Positions 8,080 through 19,082 are shown, counted from the first letter of the stretch. The stretch: 64,000 nt of DNA from Pseudomonas sp. CCC3.1 (GCF_034347405.1 NZ_CP133778.1:5805889-5869888), one strand, 5' to 3'. Made by a program: numbers and translations. The notes: generated from the sequence alone by a model not told the origin.

Positions 8080-11000
8080 CTAAATAGAGGTGCGAAGAAA
8101 TGTGGCTGCGAATTCTGTCGCACTTAATGGGACGCTGATGAGGTAGCCCTGGATTTGTTCGCAACCCTCTGCCGCCAGAAATGCTTGTTGCGCCTGGGTT
8201 TCGACGCCTTCGGCAATGATGCTGAATTGCATGCTGCGCCCCAGGGCGATGATGGCGCGCACGATAGCGGCGTCGTGAGGGTCGTCGGGCAGGCCGCGGA
8301 TGAATGATTTGTCGATTTTTAGCGTGTCCAGCGGTAAGCGCTTGAGGTAGCTGAGGGAGGAGTAGCCGGTGCCGAAGTCGTCGATGGCCAGTTGCACTCC
8401 AATGTTTTTGAGCTGATGCAGGGCTTCGAGTGCTTCTTCGGTCTGGCTCATGATGGAGTTTTCAGTGATCTCCAGTTGTAAGCAGCCGGGTTTGAGGCTG
8501 TAGGTTCTCAGCAGTTGCTGGATACGACCGAGCAGTTTTGGCTGGTGCAGTTGTGCCCCTGTGAGGTTGACTGAGACAGGGCCAAAGGGTTCGTAGGTCT
8601 GATTCCAGAGGTGCATTTGTTGGCACGCGTGCTCAAGTACCCAGTCGCCTATGGGGATGATCATGCCGTTTTCTTCGGCCAACACAATGAAGCGCTCGGG
8701 TGAGATTTCTCCCAATGTAGGGTGGTGCCAGCGAATGAGCGCTTCGGCACCGATCAGTTGCAGGTCGTGCAGGCTGATCTTGGGTTGGTAGAACAATGAC
8801 AGTTGGCCACGCTCCAGTGCTCTGCGCAGTTCTTGTTCCAGGACCACGCGCACGCTGGCCTGGGAGGTCAGGTCGTGGGTGTAGCGCTCAACCCGGTTGC
8901 GGCCTTTGAGTTTGGAGCGGTACATCGCGGCGTCAGCATTTTTGACCAGTGTGGCCACGTCTGTGCCGTCTTCCGGGTAGACGCTGATGCCAATGCTGGC
9001 GCTGATGAACAGTTCGTACTCCCCGGCGCTGAAGGGCGCGTTGAAGCAGGCCAGCAGTTTGTCGGCGATCAGTTCGGCGTCGTCAGGTTGCTTGAGGCCT
9101 GGCAGCAGGATGATGAATTCATCGCCGCCCAGGCGGGCAACGGTGTCGATGTCACGCAGGTGTTTTTTCAGGCGTGTGGCGATGCCTTTGAGCAGCAGGT
9201 CGCCGACGGGGTGGCCGAGGCTGTCATTGATGTTTTTGAAGCGGTCCAGGTCAAGAAACAAGACGGCGCCATGTTTGCCGTCGCGCTCCTGGTCAATCAG
9301 GACTTGCTGTAACCGGTTGTCGAACAGAAGTCGGTTGGGCAGGTTGGTCAGCGGATCGTGGTGGGCTTGGTGGTCCAAGCGTGCCTGGGCGCGTTTGATG
9401 CTGGATATGTCGGCAAACACGGCGACATAGTGGGTTACGTTTTTATCGCTATTGTGCACGGCGCTGATGGTCATCCAGCAGGGGTAGTTTTCGCCCTTTT
9501 TGCGTTTGTTGTAGATCTCGCCTTGCCAGTGGCCTGCTTGTGAAAGCTGGTGCCACATGGCGGTATAGAACGCACTGTCGTGTTGGCCCGAGGCCAGAAT
9601 ACGGGGTGTTTTGCCCAGTGCTTCGCTCTCGCTATAGCCGGTGATTTCAGTGAAGGCCCGATTAACGGCAGTGATTTTCTGCTGCGGGTCGGTGAAGAGG
9701 ATGCCTTCGGCTGTGCTTTCAAACACGGTGGCGGTTTGCAGCAGTTTTTCCTGCATTTGATGGCGTTCGGTGATGTCGCGGGCGATGGCCAGCATGCAGC
9801 ATTCGTTGCCAATCATCAGTGGGCTGCTGGAGATTTCACAGAGCCGGATCAGCCCGTCCTTGCGCCGTATATGGCAGGTGTAATCTCGCACAAAGCCATT
9901 TTTTTCCAGTAGCCCTACCAGGCCTTTGCGTTGCTCAGGATCGACCCACAGTTGCAGGTCCAGGGTTGATCGACACAGTGACTCGGCACTGTCATAGCCG
10001 CTGAGGCGGGTGAAGCCTTCGTTCACTTCGATCAGCAGGCCATCGCTTTGCCTGCTGAGTAGCAGGCCATCTGGCGATGCGTGGAAGGCTTTGGCGAACT
10101 TCTCTTCGGAAAGCCGCAAGGCTTCTTCGGTTTTTTTGGTTTCGCTGATGTTGATCATCAGGCCGCGCAGCACCGTGTGCGGGTGCTGGCTGGTGAGGCT
10201 GACAATATCCCGTATCCACAGGGTTTTACCGTCAGAGGTGAGGACTCGATAGTCGACGCTGTAGTTGTGCTCGGCGCTGATTTGCGTATCGCAGTAAGCC
10301 TTGATTCTGGCCAGTTCGTCCGGGTGCACGATGCTGTCCCAAAAGTCCGGTCTTAACCAGTCGCTCATGGGGTAGCCGAGCAGGGCTTCGGCTTGTGGCG
10401 ATACGTAGGTATAGGTGTAGGTGTTGCCGTTGAGGCGGGCTTCCCAGGCAATGGCTGACAGATTTTCGATCAAGCCTCTGTAGTGGTATTCGCTGCTGCG
10501 CAGTGCTTGTTCGAGATCTACCCGGCGGGTGATTTCGGAGCTCAAGCGTCGATTGATGCGTATGAGCACGGCCATGACGGCGATCAGCAGCACGATGGCT
10601 GGGAGTCCATAGAACAGCAGCATGCGCCACAGGGGGCGATAGTCGCTGGTGCTGCCGATCCAGCGCTCTTGTATGGCCTGGGTTTCACTGGGGCTCATGT
10701 CGGCCAGCACTTTGTCGAGCAGTGCCAGCAAAGTGGTTTCGCTTTTGGGTACCGCCATTGCCATTTGGTAGCGGTAAGGCGTTTCGCCGCTGACGTAGAG
10801 GCCGTTGAGCTTGAGTTGGCGCAGGCTCCACACGCTTGAGGCCAGGTCGCCGACCATGGCATCCACCTGGTCGGTGGCCAGCGCTTGCAACGCGGAGCTG
10901 ACGTTGGGCAGCGCGACGATGTTCAGGTCGGGGTGCTGAACCCGCAGTAGTTCGTGGGGGGCATAGTTTTCGACCACGGCAATTTTGAGGCCGTACAGAT

Positions 11001-11418
11001 CATTAAGGTTTTTGGGGTTGGCGCCACCCTTGTGGGCCAGAATGACGATGGGGAAGTCGAGATACGGGCGGGTAAAGCCCAAAGTCTTTTGCCGTTCGGG
11101 AGTCGACATAATGCTGGGCAGCCAGTCGAGTTGGCTGTCATTGGTTAATTTCAGTACGGTGCTCCAGCTATACGGCTCCACCAATTTCACGGTGATCCCA
11201 AGCCGCTCTTTGATCAGCTTTACATAATCAGCGGTTAGCCCGGTGTAGATGCCTTGCTCATCACGAAACTCAAAAGGCGGCCACGTGGCGTCCACGCCCA
11301 GGCGCAGTTCGGGGTGGTTTTTAAGCCATTGCTGTTCTTCGTCGGTAAACGTCAGGGCTGCGACCGCTGAGTTCCAGGCAAGAAGCGATAGAGACAGAAG
11401 TACCAGCAGTCGTGACAT
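8080..11418 (-). CDS. rmcA: RmcA-like membrane diguanylate cyclase/phosphodiesterase with periplasmic solute-binding domain
   Basis: This 1112-residue protein has a signal peptide (1-21), a periplasmic SBP_bac_3 amino-acid-binding-like domain (about 25-245) and one transmembrane helix (about 267-290). Three PAS domains follow (about 310-430, 435-560, 560-685). GGDEF is intact at about 763-767 and EAL intact at about 891-893, followed by DDFGTGYSS, so both c-di-GMP synthesis and breakdown are possible. Position next to rpoD and domain order match P. aeruginosa RmcA (PA0575), a redox- and ligand-responsive c-di-GMP regulator. RmcA is described with four PAS domains; only three are apparent here. 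The symbol is therefore given by orthology of place and architecture. Confidence 0.85.
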   Translation of the reverse strand: MSRLLVLLSLSLLAWNSAVAALTFTDEEQQWLKNHPELRLGVDATWPPFEFRDEQGIYTGLTADYVKLIKERLGITVKLVEPYSWSTVLKLTNDSQLDWLPSIMSTPERQKTLGFTRPYLDFPIVILAHKGGANPKNLNDLYGLKIAVVENYAPHELLRVQHPDLNIVALPNVSSALQALATDQVDAMVGDLASSVWSLRQLKLNGLYVSGETPYRYQMAMAVPKSETTLLALLDKVLADMSPSETQAIQERWIGSTSDYRPLWRMLLFYGLPAIVLLIAVMAVLIRINRRLSSEITRRVDLEQALRSSEYHYRGLIENLSAIAWEARLNGNTYTYTYVSPQAEALLGYPMSDWLRPDFWDSIVHPDELARIKAYCDTQISAEHNYSVDYRVLTSDGKTLWIRDIVSLTSQHPHTVLRGLMINISETKKTEEALRLSEEKFAKAFHASPDGLLLSRQSDGLLIEVNEGFTRLSGYDSAESLCRSTLDLQLWVDPEQRKGLVGLLEKNGFVRDYTCHIRRKDGLIRLCEISSSPLMIGNECCMLAIARDITERHQMQEKLLQTATVFESTAEGILFTDPQQKITAVNRAFTEITGYSESEALGKTPRILASGQHDSAFYTAMWHQLSQAGHWQGEIYNKRKKGENYPCWMTISAVHNSDKNVTHYVAVFADISSIKRAQARLDHQAHHDPLTNLPNRLLFDNRLQQVLIDQERDGKHGAVLFLDLDRFKNINDSLGHPVGDLLLKGIATRLKKHLRDIDTVARLGGDEFIILLPGLKQPDDAELIADKLLACFNAPFSAGEYELFISASIGISVYPEDGTDVATLVKNADAAMYRSKLKGRNRVERYTHDLTSQASVRVVLEQELRRALERGQLSLFYQPKISLHDLQLIGAEALIRWHHPTLGEISPERFIVLAEENGMIIPIGDWVLEHACQQMHLWNQTYEPFGPVSVNLTGAQLHQPKLLGRIQQLLRTYSLKPGCLQLEITENSIMSQTEEALEALHQLKNIGVQLAIDDFGTGYSSLSYLKRLPLDTLKIDKSFIRGLPDDPHDAAIVRAIIALGRSMQFSIIAEGVETQAQQAFLAAEGCEQIQGYLISVPLSATEFAATFLRTSI

Positions 11419-11511
11419 GCGCTTCTCGTTTTACGCTCGAATAAAGCGAGTGTAGTCGGGCTCTGGCGCGGGGGGAGGTAGCGGGGAGGGAGATTGTGAT
11501 GGCTATAAAGC

Positions 11512-11538
11512 AAAACCCCCGGCAGGGCCGGGGGTTTT
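11512..11538 (-). terminator. rpoD terminator
   Basis: AAAACCCCCGGC and GCCGGGGGTTTT form a near-perfect 12-bp stem just past the rpoD stop codon. It has T/A flanks and so may work in both directions. Confidence 0.85.
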
Positions 11539-11542
11539 GGGA

Positions 11543-13393
<1,851 letters not shown>

Positions 13394-13440
13394 AACACCC
13401 TATCCACTGAAGGTCTTGGCGGGCAAAAAACAAGCCGAGG

Positions 13441-13446
13441 ATTATA
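13441..13446 (-). promoter_or_regulatory. Candidate -10 box of an rpoD promoter
   Basis: The minus strand reads TATAAT here, about 50 bases before the rpoD ATG, in the short dnaG-rpoD gap. No convincing -35 box is seen, so this is a weak call based on a perfect -10 hexamer and position. Confidence 0.4.
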
Positions 13447-13460
13447 CCTTAGCTATGACC

Positions 13461-15416
13461 TCACGCGCCAGTTGAGGTCGGGTTTGATGCTGGATTATTG
13501 CGACTCAAGAGGTCGCGTAACTCATTTTTTTCCTCGGTACTAAGCTCGCCTTGACGTGCTTTTCGAAGAAGTTGCTCTAGATTTCGTTCACGTTGACGCG
13601 CTGACAGGCTAGTTATGGTGTCGAAAAATTGTTGTTCAAGGTTATCGGCATCAATTAGCCATTCCTTTTCCAGCAGTCTTTGCAGCAGCCGGCCCTGTTC
13701 GGTGCCATGCCAGCGCGACAACAGCTGTATAGAGCTTAGCTTAGGATTTTTCTGTACGGCCTCGACCAGAGCAATCAGTAGCTGATTATTGGTCTGATCT
13801 TCTGCAGCAAAGTGCCCGGCGTCTTCCACTTTTTTTGCCAGTTGCGGGTGATGCAGCAGTGTACGCAGGGCTGTGAGTGTGGGCGGCTCAACGCCGACCG
13901 GAACCCAGGCTTGCTCACGCTCGCCGCCCCGCTTGCCTTTTTTGTCCCAAGGTTTGTTTTCCCACTTCTTGCCGCCAGCGCCAGGCTTTTTCGGTGTCCA
14001 TTCCTGTTGAGGGATGTACATGTCCGGTTGCTGGAAATCGCTGTAGTCGGGCATTGCATCGTAATCAATGCCGGGGTCGTAAGTCGGTTGTGCCTGGGGC
14101 TTGGCGGGTGCACTTTGCGCCAGTTGGCTGACGGTTTCGCTGCTCAGGCCGGTAATTTCGGTCAATCGCTGGCGCATCAGAATACGCAGATTGGCGCCCG
14201 GGACTTTGTCGATCAGTGGTGCGGCCAGCGTGGCCATGTGGGCCTTGCCTTCCAGTGAGCGCGGGTCGGCTTCTTCGGTCAGTTGCTGGAAGAAGTAATC
14301 GGCCAGCGGTTGTGCATGCTGGTTGATACGGGCTTTGAAGGCGTCTGTGCCTTCGGATCGCACCAGTGTGTCCGGGTCTTCGCCTTCGGGCAAAAACAGG
14401 AAGCGTGCGCGACGCCCGTCCTGCAGGCAGGACAATGTTGCCTCAAGGGCGCGCCAGGCGGCATTGCGGCCAGCCTGGTCTCCGTCAAAACAGAATAAAA
14501 CGCTGGGCACCACGCGAAACAAACGTTTCATGTGCTCTTCGCTGGTGGCGGTGCCCAGGGTGGCGACGGCGTTACGCAGGCCTTGTTGGGCCAGCGCGAT
14601 CACGTCCATATAACCTTCCACCACGATGATTTCATCGAGGCTGCGGTTGAACTTGCGTGCCTCGAACAGCCCGTACAGTTCCTGGCCCTTGTGGAACACT
14701 GGCGTTTCCGGGGAGTTCAGGTACTTGGGTTTGTCGTCGCCCAGCACTCGGCCACCGAAAGCAATGATGCGGCCACGGCTGTCGCGGATCGGGAACATGA
14801 CGCGGTCGCGGAAGCGGTCGTAACGTTTGCCAGTCTCGGCGTTTTCGACCAGCAGTCCGGCGTCAATCATGGCCTTTTGCTGCAGGGTGTCGCTGCTCAA
14901 GTGCTTGTACAGGTTGTCCCAGCCTGGCGGGGCGAAGCCCAAGCCAAAGTCGCGGGCGATTTCACCGGTCAGGCCGCGGCCTTTAAGGTATTCGACGGCG
15001 GCTTTTCGCGAAGGATGGCTCTTGAGTGCTTGCCGGTAAAAGTCGGCTGCCGCAGTCAGAAGCGGGTAGAGCGGTGAGTCGATGGGCTGTCGGGGTTTGT
15101 GTTGGCGGCCGCTTTCTTCTCGGGGAATTTCCATGCCGGCGGCTTTCGCCAGCTCTTCGACGGCCTGGGGAAAGTCCAGGTTGTCGTGGTCCATGATGAA
15201 GCCGAGGGCGTTGCCGCCAGCGCCGCAGCCAAAGCAGTAATAAAACTGTTTGTCGGGGCTGACACTAAAAGACGGTGTTTTTTCTTTGTGGAACGGGCAG
15301 CAGGCCGTGTAGTTCTTGCCCGCTTTCTTCATTTGCACGCGCGAACTGACGACATCGACGATATCGGTGCGGTTCAGAAGGTCGTCAATAAAGCTCTGGG
15401 GGATTAACCCGGCCAT
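13461..15416 (-). CDS. dnaG: DNA primase DnaG
   Basis: This 651-residue primase makes RNA primers at the replication fork. The CHC2 zinc ribbon is complete (C40, H43, C61, C64). A TOPRIM catalytic core carries EGYMDVIAL and the acidic metal site FDGDQAGRNA. A Pro/Lys/Gly-rich linker (about 450-520) leads to the C-terminal helicase (DnaB)-binding domain. The length suits Gammaproteobacteria. It lies between rpsU and rpoD, but 473 bases separate it from rpsU, and a promoter-like sequence lies directly ahead of it. Confidence 0.99.
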   Translation of the reverse strand: MAGLIPQSFIDDLLNRTDIVDVVSSRVQMKKAGKNYTACCPFHKEKTPSFSVSPDKQFYYCFGCGAGGNALGFIMDHDNLDFPQAVEELAKAAGMEIPREESGRQHKPRQPIDSPLYPLLTAAADFYRQALKSHPSRKAAVEYLKGRGLTGEIARDFGLGFAPPGWDNLYKHLSSDTLQQKAMIDAGLLVENAETGKRYDRFRDRVMFPIRDSRGRIIAFGGRVLGDDKPKYLNSPETPVFHKGQELYGLFEARKFNRSLDEIIVVEGYMDVIALAQQGLRNAVATLGTATSEEHMKRLFRVVPSVLFCFDGDQAGRNAAWRALEATLSCLQDGRRARFLFLPEGEDPDTLVRSEGTDAFKARINQHAQPLADYFFQQLTEEADPRSLEGKAHMATLAAPLIDKVPGANLRILMRQRLTEITGLSSETVSQLAQSAPAKPQAQPTYDPGIDYDAMPDYSDFQQPDMYIPQQEWTPKKPGAGGKKWENKPWDKKGKRGGEREQAWVPVGVEPPTLTALRTLLHHPQLAKKVEDAGHFAAEDQTNNQLLIALVEAVQKNPKLSSIQLLSRWHGTEQGRLLQRLLEKEWLIDADNLEQQFFDTITSLSARQRERNLEQLLRKARQGELSTEEKNELRDLLSRNNPASNPTSTGA

Positions 15417-15442
15417 GGCGTTCTCGTCATCACGGTGCAGAA

Positions 15443-15470
15443 ATTATCCCAGTTGAGGGGGCTTGGTCAT
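15443..15470 (-). promoter_or_regulatory. dnaG: Candidate dnaG promoter
   Basis: On the minus strand ATGACC (15465-15470), a 16-base spacer and GATAAT (15443-15448) resemble a sigma-70 promoter, 27 bases before the dnaG ATG. The -35 matches consensus at 4 of 6. Confidence 0.4.
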
Positions 15471-15838
15471 GATGGCGTGCACGGGAGTGCGCTGCTCGAT
15501 CGTGTGACGTCTGCTCAATCATTTTTGGGGAAGTGTATCTGTCGAATCTCATCTGACTAAGGTTTTAATCAGTGCAAATGTGTTCGATAGGTGTCGCGCT
15601 CTGAGTCCGGATTGACCTGTGGTGGGTCTCGGATAGCTCATAAGCAGGTACAGGAGAAGTACCTTGGGCTGATCGTCTTTAGGAAAATCAGAGAAGTGTG
15701 CTCGTCGGTAGCCTTGTTAGGCTCGTCAGTAAAGACGTGCACCGCTGGCTGAAAGCCAGGTCTGACGTGGTGTTGCGCTTGTCGCGGTCGCGTCTGCGGC
15801 CTTGACGATAAAGCGTGTAACTTGCTGCAACTGCCTAC
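15471..15838. other. Long rpsU-dnaG intergenic stretch, no recognised gene
   Basis: No convincing protein gene is visible. Two short hairpins stand out: CTGGCT/AGCCAG at 15745-15759 and AGGTAC/GTACCT at 15646-15664. A 30-codon minus-strand frame (MSYPRPTTGQSGLRAR...) lacks a ribosome site. The stretch may hold a leader or small RNA, but nothing proves it. Confidence 0.4.
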
Positions 15839-15858
15839 GGCCCGGCTTTAGGCCGGGC
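15839..15858 (-). terminator. Hairpin after rpsU (attenuator-like, no T-tract)
   Basis: GGCCCGGC and GCCGGGCT form a stable GC stem with a TTTA/TAAA loop 32 bases past the rpsU stop. There is no T-run, so it may only attenuate transcription or protect the 3' end, comparable to the known rpsU-dnaG terminator of E. coli. Confidence 0.45.
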
Positions 15859-15889
15859 TTGGCAGAAGCTTGCAACGAACGTCTGTGTA

Positions 15890-16105
15890 TTAGTACAGAC
15901 GAACGGCGCGGCGCTGCTCGCGCTGAACTTTCTTCGCGTGACGCTTAACAGCTGCTGCTGCTTTACGCTTACGCTCAGAAGTCGGCTTCTCGTAAAATTC
16001 GCGGCTGCGAACTTCAGCCAGTACACCGGCTTTTTCGCAGGAGCGCTTGAAACGACGCAGAGCTACGTCGAAGGGTTCGTTCTCTTTTACTTTGACGGCT
16101 GGCAT
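15890..16105 (-). CDS. rpsU: 30S ribosomal protein bS21
   Basis: This is a 71-residue, strongly basic small-subunit protein ([20 protein letters not shown] at the start, ending RRAVRLY). Length and sequence match bS21, which sits near the mRNA exit and aids initiation at Shine-Dalgarno sites. GAAGGT precedes the ATG. It is the first gene of the macromolecular synthesis cluster and is divergent from tsaD, with 198 bases between for both promoters. Confidence 0.98.
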
Positions 16106-16303
16106 CCAGAGCTACCTTCATTCATTACCGGGGTCAACGTCTCAAGGCAAAATCGCGTTGGAAGACGTCGGTTTTTAAGGGTTGCGGATGTTAACCCCTC
16201 ATCGCCCGGAATGCAAAGCCTCTGATCGAAAACCGCTGGCCGGGGGCGGGAGTGGCGACTATTATGCGCGCCTTCGAATTTAGCCTCTACAAGGCGTAAA
16301 CCC

Positions 16304-17329
16304 ATGCTAGTACTGGGATTAGAAACCTCCTGCGACGAAACCGGCGTCGCGCTATACGACAGTGAACGCGGGCTCTTGGCCGATGCGCTGTTCAGTCAGA
16401 TCGATCTGCATCGTGCTTATGGCGGTGTGGTTCCGGAGCTGGCTTCCAGGGATCACGTCAAGCGCATGCTGCCCTTGATTCGTCAGGTGCTGGCTGAGGC
16501 CGGCTGCGTGCCTACAGAAATTGACGCGATTGCCTACACGGCGGGTCCTGGATTGGTTGGAGCCCTTTTGGTTGGGGCCTCTTGCGCCCAGGCGCTGGCA
16601 TTTGCCTGGGGCATTCCAGCCCTTGGCGTGCACCACATGGAAGGCCATTTGTTGGCGCCGATGCTGGAAGAGCAGCCACCGGAGTTCCCGTTCGTCGCTT
16701 TGTTGGTGTCGGGTGGTCATACGCAGCTGGTTCGTGTGGATGGCATTGGTGAGTACGAGCTGTTGGGCGAGTCGCTCGATGATGCGGCCGGCGAAGCGTT
16801 CGACAAGACCGCGAAGATGATGGGGCTCAATTATCCGGGCGGTCCTGAGATCGCGCGATTGGCGGCACAAGGCGTTGCAGGGCGCTTTGTGTTCCCGCGG
16901 CCAATGACTGATCGCCCTGGGCTGGAGTTCAGCTTTAGCGGTCTTAAGACTTCCGCTCTGAACACCTGGCAGCGTTGTGTGGCGGCGGGTGACGATACCG
17001 AACAAGCGCGTTGCGACATCTCGCTGGCGTTTCAGCAGGCGGTAGTTGAGACGCTGACCATCAAATGCAAGCGCGCGCTCAAGCATACGGGCATGAAGCG
17101 CCTGGTGATCGCGGGCGGAGTGAGTGCCAACAAGGCGCTGCGTGAGTCTCTTGAGAAAATGCTCGGCGATATGAAGGGGCAGGTGTACTACGCTCGGCCG
17201 GAATTCTGCACCGACAATGGCGCGATGATTGCCTTTGCCGGTTGCCAGCGTTTGCTGGCGGGTCAGCATGAAAGCCTGGCAATCAGCGTGCAGGCGCGTT
17301 GGCCGATGGAGCAGTTGAAGCCGCTGTAA
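16304..17329 (+). CDS. tsaD: TsaD, tRNA threonylcarbamoyladenosine synthase subunit
   Basis: This is a 341-residue ASKHA-fold protein. With TsaB, TsaC and TsaE it makes the t6A37 modification of ANN-decoding tRNAs; the older names are Gcp and YgjD. The metal-binding HxxxH is intact at H111 and H115 (HMEGH), and the SGGHTQL loop and GGVSANK nucleotide motif are present. It is divergent from rpsU and convergent with plsY, with 42 bases between and no obvious terminator. Confidence 0.98.
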   Translation: MLVLGLETSCDETGVALYDSERGLLADALFSQIDLHRAYGGVVPELASRDHVKRMLPLIRQVLAEAGCVPTEIDAIAYTAGPGLVGALLVGASCAQALAFAWGIPALGVHHMEGHLLAPMLEEQPPEFPFVALLVSGGHTQLVRVDGIGEYELLGESLDDAAGEAFDKTAKMMGLNYPGGPEIARLAAQGVAGRFVFPRPMTDRPGLEFSFSGLKTSALNTWQRCVAAGDDTEQARCDISLAFQQAVVETLTIKCKRALKHTGMKRLVIAGGVSANKALRESLEKMLGDMKGQVYYARPEFCTDNGAMIAFAGCQRLLAGQHESLAISVQARWPMEQLKPL

Positions 17330-17371
17330 GTATTGGGCGGACTAAGCGTGTGTCTTTTTCATCTGCACAAT

Positions 17372-17941
17372 TCAGAAATGCCGTTCGCGCCCGGCCATCA
17401 GGTCGCGTAAATTGCTGCGGTGTCGCCAGACGATAAGCATCGTCAAGGTGCTCATGGGCAGCAGTGCGGCGGGTTCTTGCCAGGCCAGCAATGGCAGGGT
17501 GAGGGGGGCGGCAATCAGCGCTGCCAGTGAACTGGTGCGGCTGACCTGAAAGGTCAGCAGCCATGCAACAACGGCCAGCAGTGCGGCGGGCGGATAAAGC
17601 CCCAGCAGCATGCCGGCAGCAGTGGCCACGCCCTTGCCGCCTCGGAAGCGAAAGTACAGCGGATACATGTGCCCGACAACGGCGCAGGCGCCAATCCAGG
17701 CTTGTTCCTGGAGCGAGCAGCCCAGTTGATAGGCCAGCAATACGGGTAAAAGCCCTTTGCACAGATCGCCGAGCAAGGTCAGGATGGCGAGCTTTTTACC
17801 GGCCAGGCGCAACATGTTGGTTGCGCCGGCATTGCCTGAACCACTCATTCGCGGATCGGGATTTCCCGTCAGGCGGCTGAGCAAAATGGCGAAGGACATA
17901 GAACCAAGCAGGTAGGCGAGGATCGCCAGTAACCAAAACAT
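17372..17941 (-). CDS. plsY: PlsY, acyl-phosphate:glycerol-3-phosphate acyltransferase
   Basis: This is a 189-residue inner-membrane protein with about five hydrophobic helices, starting MFWLLAILAYLLGS. It transfers the acyl group from acyl-phosphate to glycerol-3-phosphate, the first step of phospholipid synthesis. The family motifs SGSGNAGATN (near residues 38-47), the GDLCKG loop and FRGGKGVAT are intact. The longest frame would add six residues (MPGIVS), but the MFWLL start fits homologues. It is divergent from folB. Confidence 0.95.
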   Translation of the reverse strand: MFWLLAILAYLLGSMSFAILLSRLTGNPDPRMSGSGNAGATNMLRLAGKKLAILTLLGDLCKGLLPVLLAYQLGCSLQEQAWIGACAVVGHMYPLYFRFRGGKGVATAAGMLLGLYPPAALLAVVAWLLTFQVSRTSSLAALIAAPLTLPLLAWQEPAALLPMSTLTMLIVWRHRSNLRDLMAGRERHF

Positions 17942-18015
17942 GCTAACTATTCCGGGCAAGGACGCCCTGATTCTAACGGCGCATTGCGCCCTTGTCGTGC
18001 TGCGGAGAAGAGTGC

Positions 18016-18369
18016 TTGGACAGAGTGTTTATCGAAGGCCTGGAAGTTGACACCGTGATCGGTGCTTATGACTGGGAGCGCGGCATCCGTCAGTGTCTGC
18101 GGCTTGATCTGAGTTTTGCGTGGGACAACCGCCCGGCTGCTGCCGGAGACGACCTGACGCTGGCTCTGGACTACGCGAGCGTGTCATCGCGCATTCAGAC
18201 ATTTGCCGAGGAAGCTCAATTCCAGTTGGTCGAAACGTTTGCTGAGCGTTTGGCGCAAGTACTGATGAGTGAGTTCAATATTCCCTGGCTGCACCTCAAA
18301 CTGACCAAGCCCGGCGCCGTTGCGGCGGCCACAGGGGTGGGCGTGGAGATTGAGCGCGGATGCCGCTAA
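18016..18369 (+). CDS. folB: FolB, dihydroneopterin aldolase
   Basis: This 117-residue protein (DRVFIEGLEVDTVIGAYDWE) is the bifunctional aldolase/epimerase-type enzyme of folate synthesis, cleaving 7,8-dihydroneopterin. Length and sequence indicate a TTG start at 18016, preceded by GGAG at about 8 bases; a longer ATG frame would add a cysteine-rich octapeptide not expected in the family. The 3' end overlaps folK by 10 bases, so translation of the two is probably coupled. Confidence 0.95.
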   Translation: MDRVFIEGLEVDTVIGAYDWERGIRQCLRLDLSFAWDNRPAAAGDDLTLALDYASVSSRIQTFAEEAQFQLVETFAERLAQVLMSEFNIPWLHLKLTKPGAVAAATGVGVEIERGCR

Positions 18370-18890
18370 CAGAGGTTTATCTCGGGCTTGGCAGCAATGT
18401 CGAGCGTGAACAGCACTTGTGCGCCGGATTAAATGCGCTGGCTGGTTTTCTGCAGGATATGAAGTGCTCTGCGGTGTTTGAAAGCCTGCCGGTGGGCATC
18501 AAGAGCGGGCCTTTTTTCAATCTGGTGGTATCGGCAAAAACCGATTTTTCATTGGTTGAGTTAAGCCGACGTTTGAAGCTGATCGAGGCGGATAACGGGC
18601 GTTACGCGCAGGATCGCAAAGGCTTGCCGCTGGACATCGACGTGTTGTTTTACGGCGATTTGGTTGGCAGCTTTGAGGGATTGACCCTGCCGCGTGCAGA
18701 AATTCTCAAGAATGCTTTTGTGCTGTGGCCGTTGTCTTTGATGGCGCCAGACAAGGTACATCCGGGCGTGGGTAAAACCCTTGCCCAGATGTGGGCTGAT
18801 GCGCAAATCGATCAAGTGTTGGCGCCGGTTGCGTTTGAGTGGCAGGGTGCGCATCTGACGCCGGTCGAGATGCTTGAGCGCTCGGTTTAA
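18360..18890 (+). CDS. folK: FolK, HPPK (pterin pyrophosphokinase)
   Basis: This 176-residue enzyme transfers pyrophosphate from ATP to 6-hydroxymethyl-dihydropterin, the step after FolB. The N-terminal YLGLGSNVE and the catalytic stretch GLPLDIDVLFYGD, with its two metal-binding aspartates, are intact. It follows folB with a 10-base overlap. The C-terminus extends slightly beyond the usual 159 residues. A REP pair lies directly downstream. Confidence 0.96.
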   Translation: MPLTEVYLGLGSNVEREQHLCAGLNALAGFLQDMKCSAVFESLPVGIKSGPFFNLVVSAKTDFSLVELSRRLKLIEADNGRYAQDRKGLPLDIDVLFYGDLVGSFEGLTLPRAEILKNAFVLWPLSLMAPDKVHPGVGKTLAQMWADAQIDQVLAPVAFEWQGAHLTPVEMLERSV

Positions 18891-18908
18891 GGGGGCGTGC
18901 AAAACCCT

Positions 18909-19055
18909 GTAGCAGTTGACGAGCCTGCGAGGCTACGTCCGATTGCGTAGCGATCGTAAGCGCTAAATGCAAGGTTTTACTGCCGCGCCCCGCAGTGTTT
19001 GATTTTACGACTGCTGCGCAGCCGGACGTAGCCTCGCAGGCTCGGCAACTGCTAC
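18909..19055. repeat. REP pair (GTAGCAG family) between folK and cca
   Basis: Outer arms GTAGCAGTTG...GAGGCTACGTCC and GGACGTAGCC...CAACTGCTAC are inverted about a central spacer of roughly 50 bases. It is the same family as the units at 39969-40107 and 45256-45402, the latter next to a RAYT gene. Confidence 0.9.
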
Positions 19056-19082
19056 GAAATCGGCTTGTAGCGGATCCTCAAG

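Noticed and set aside
15580..15680. 30-codon minus-strand small protein in the rpsU-dnaG gap
   Set aside because: No Shine-Dalgarno and no recognised homologue; kept only as a note in the gap description.
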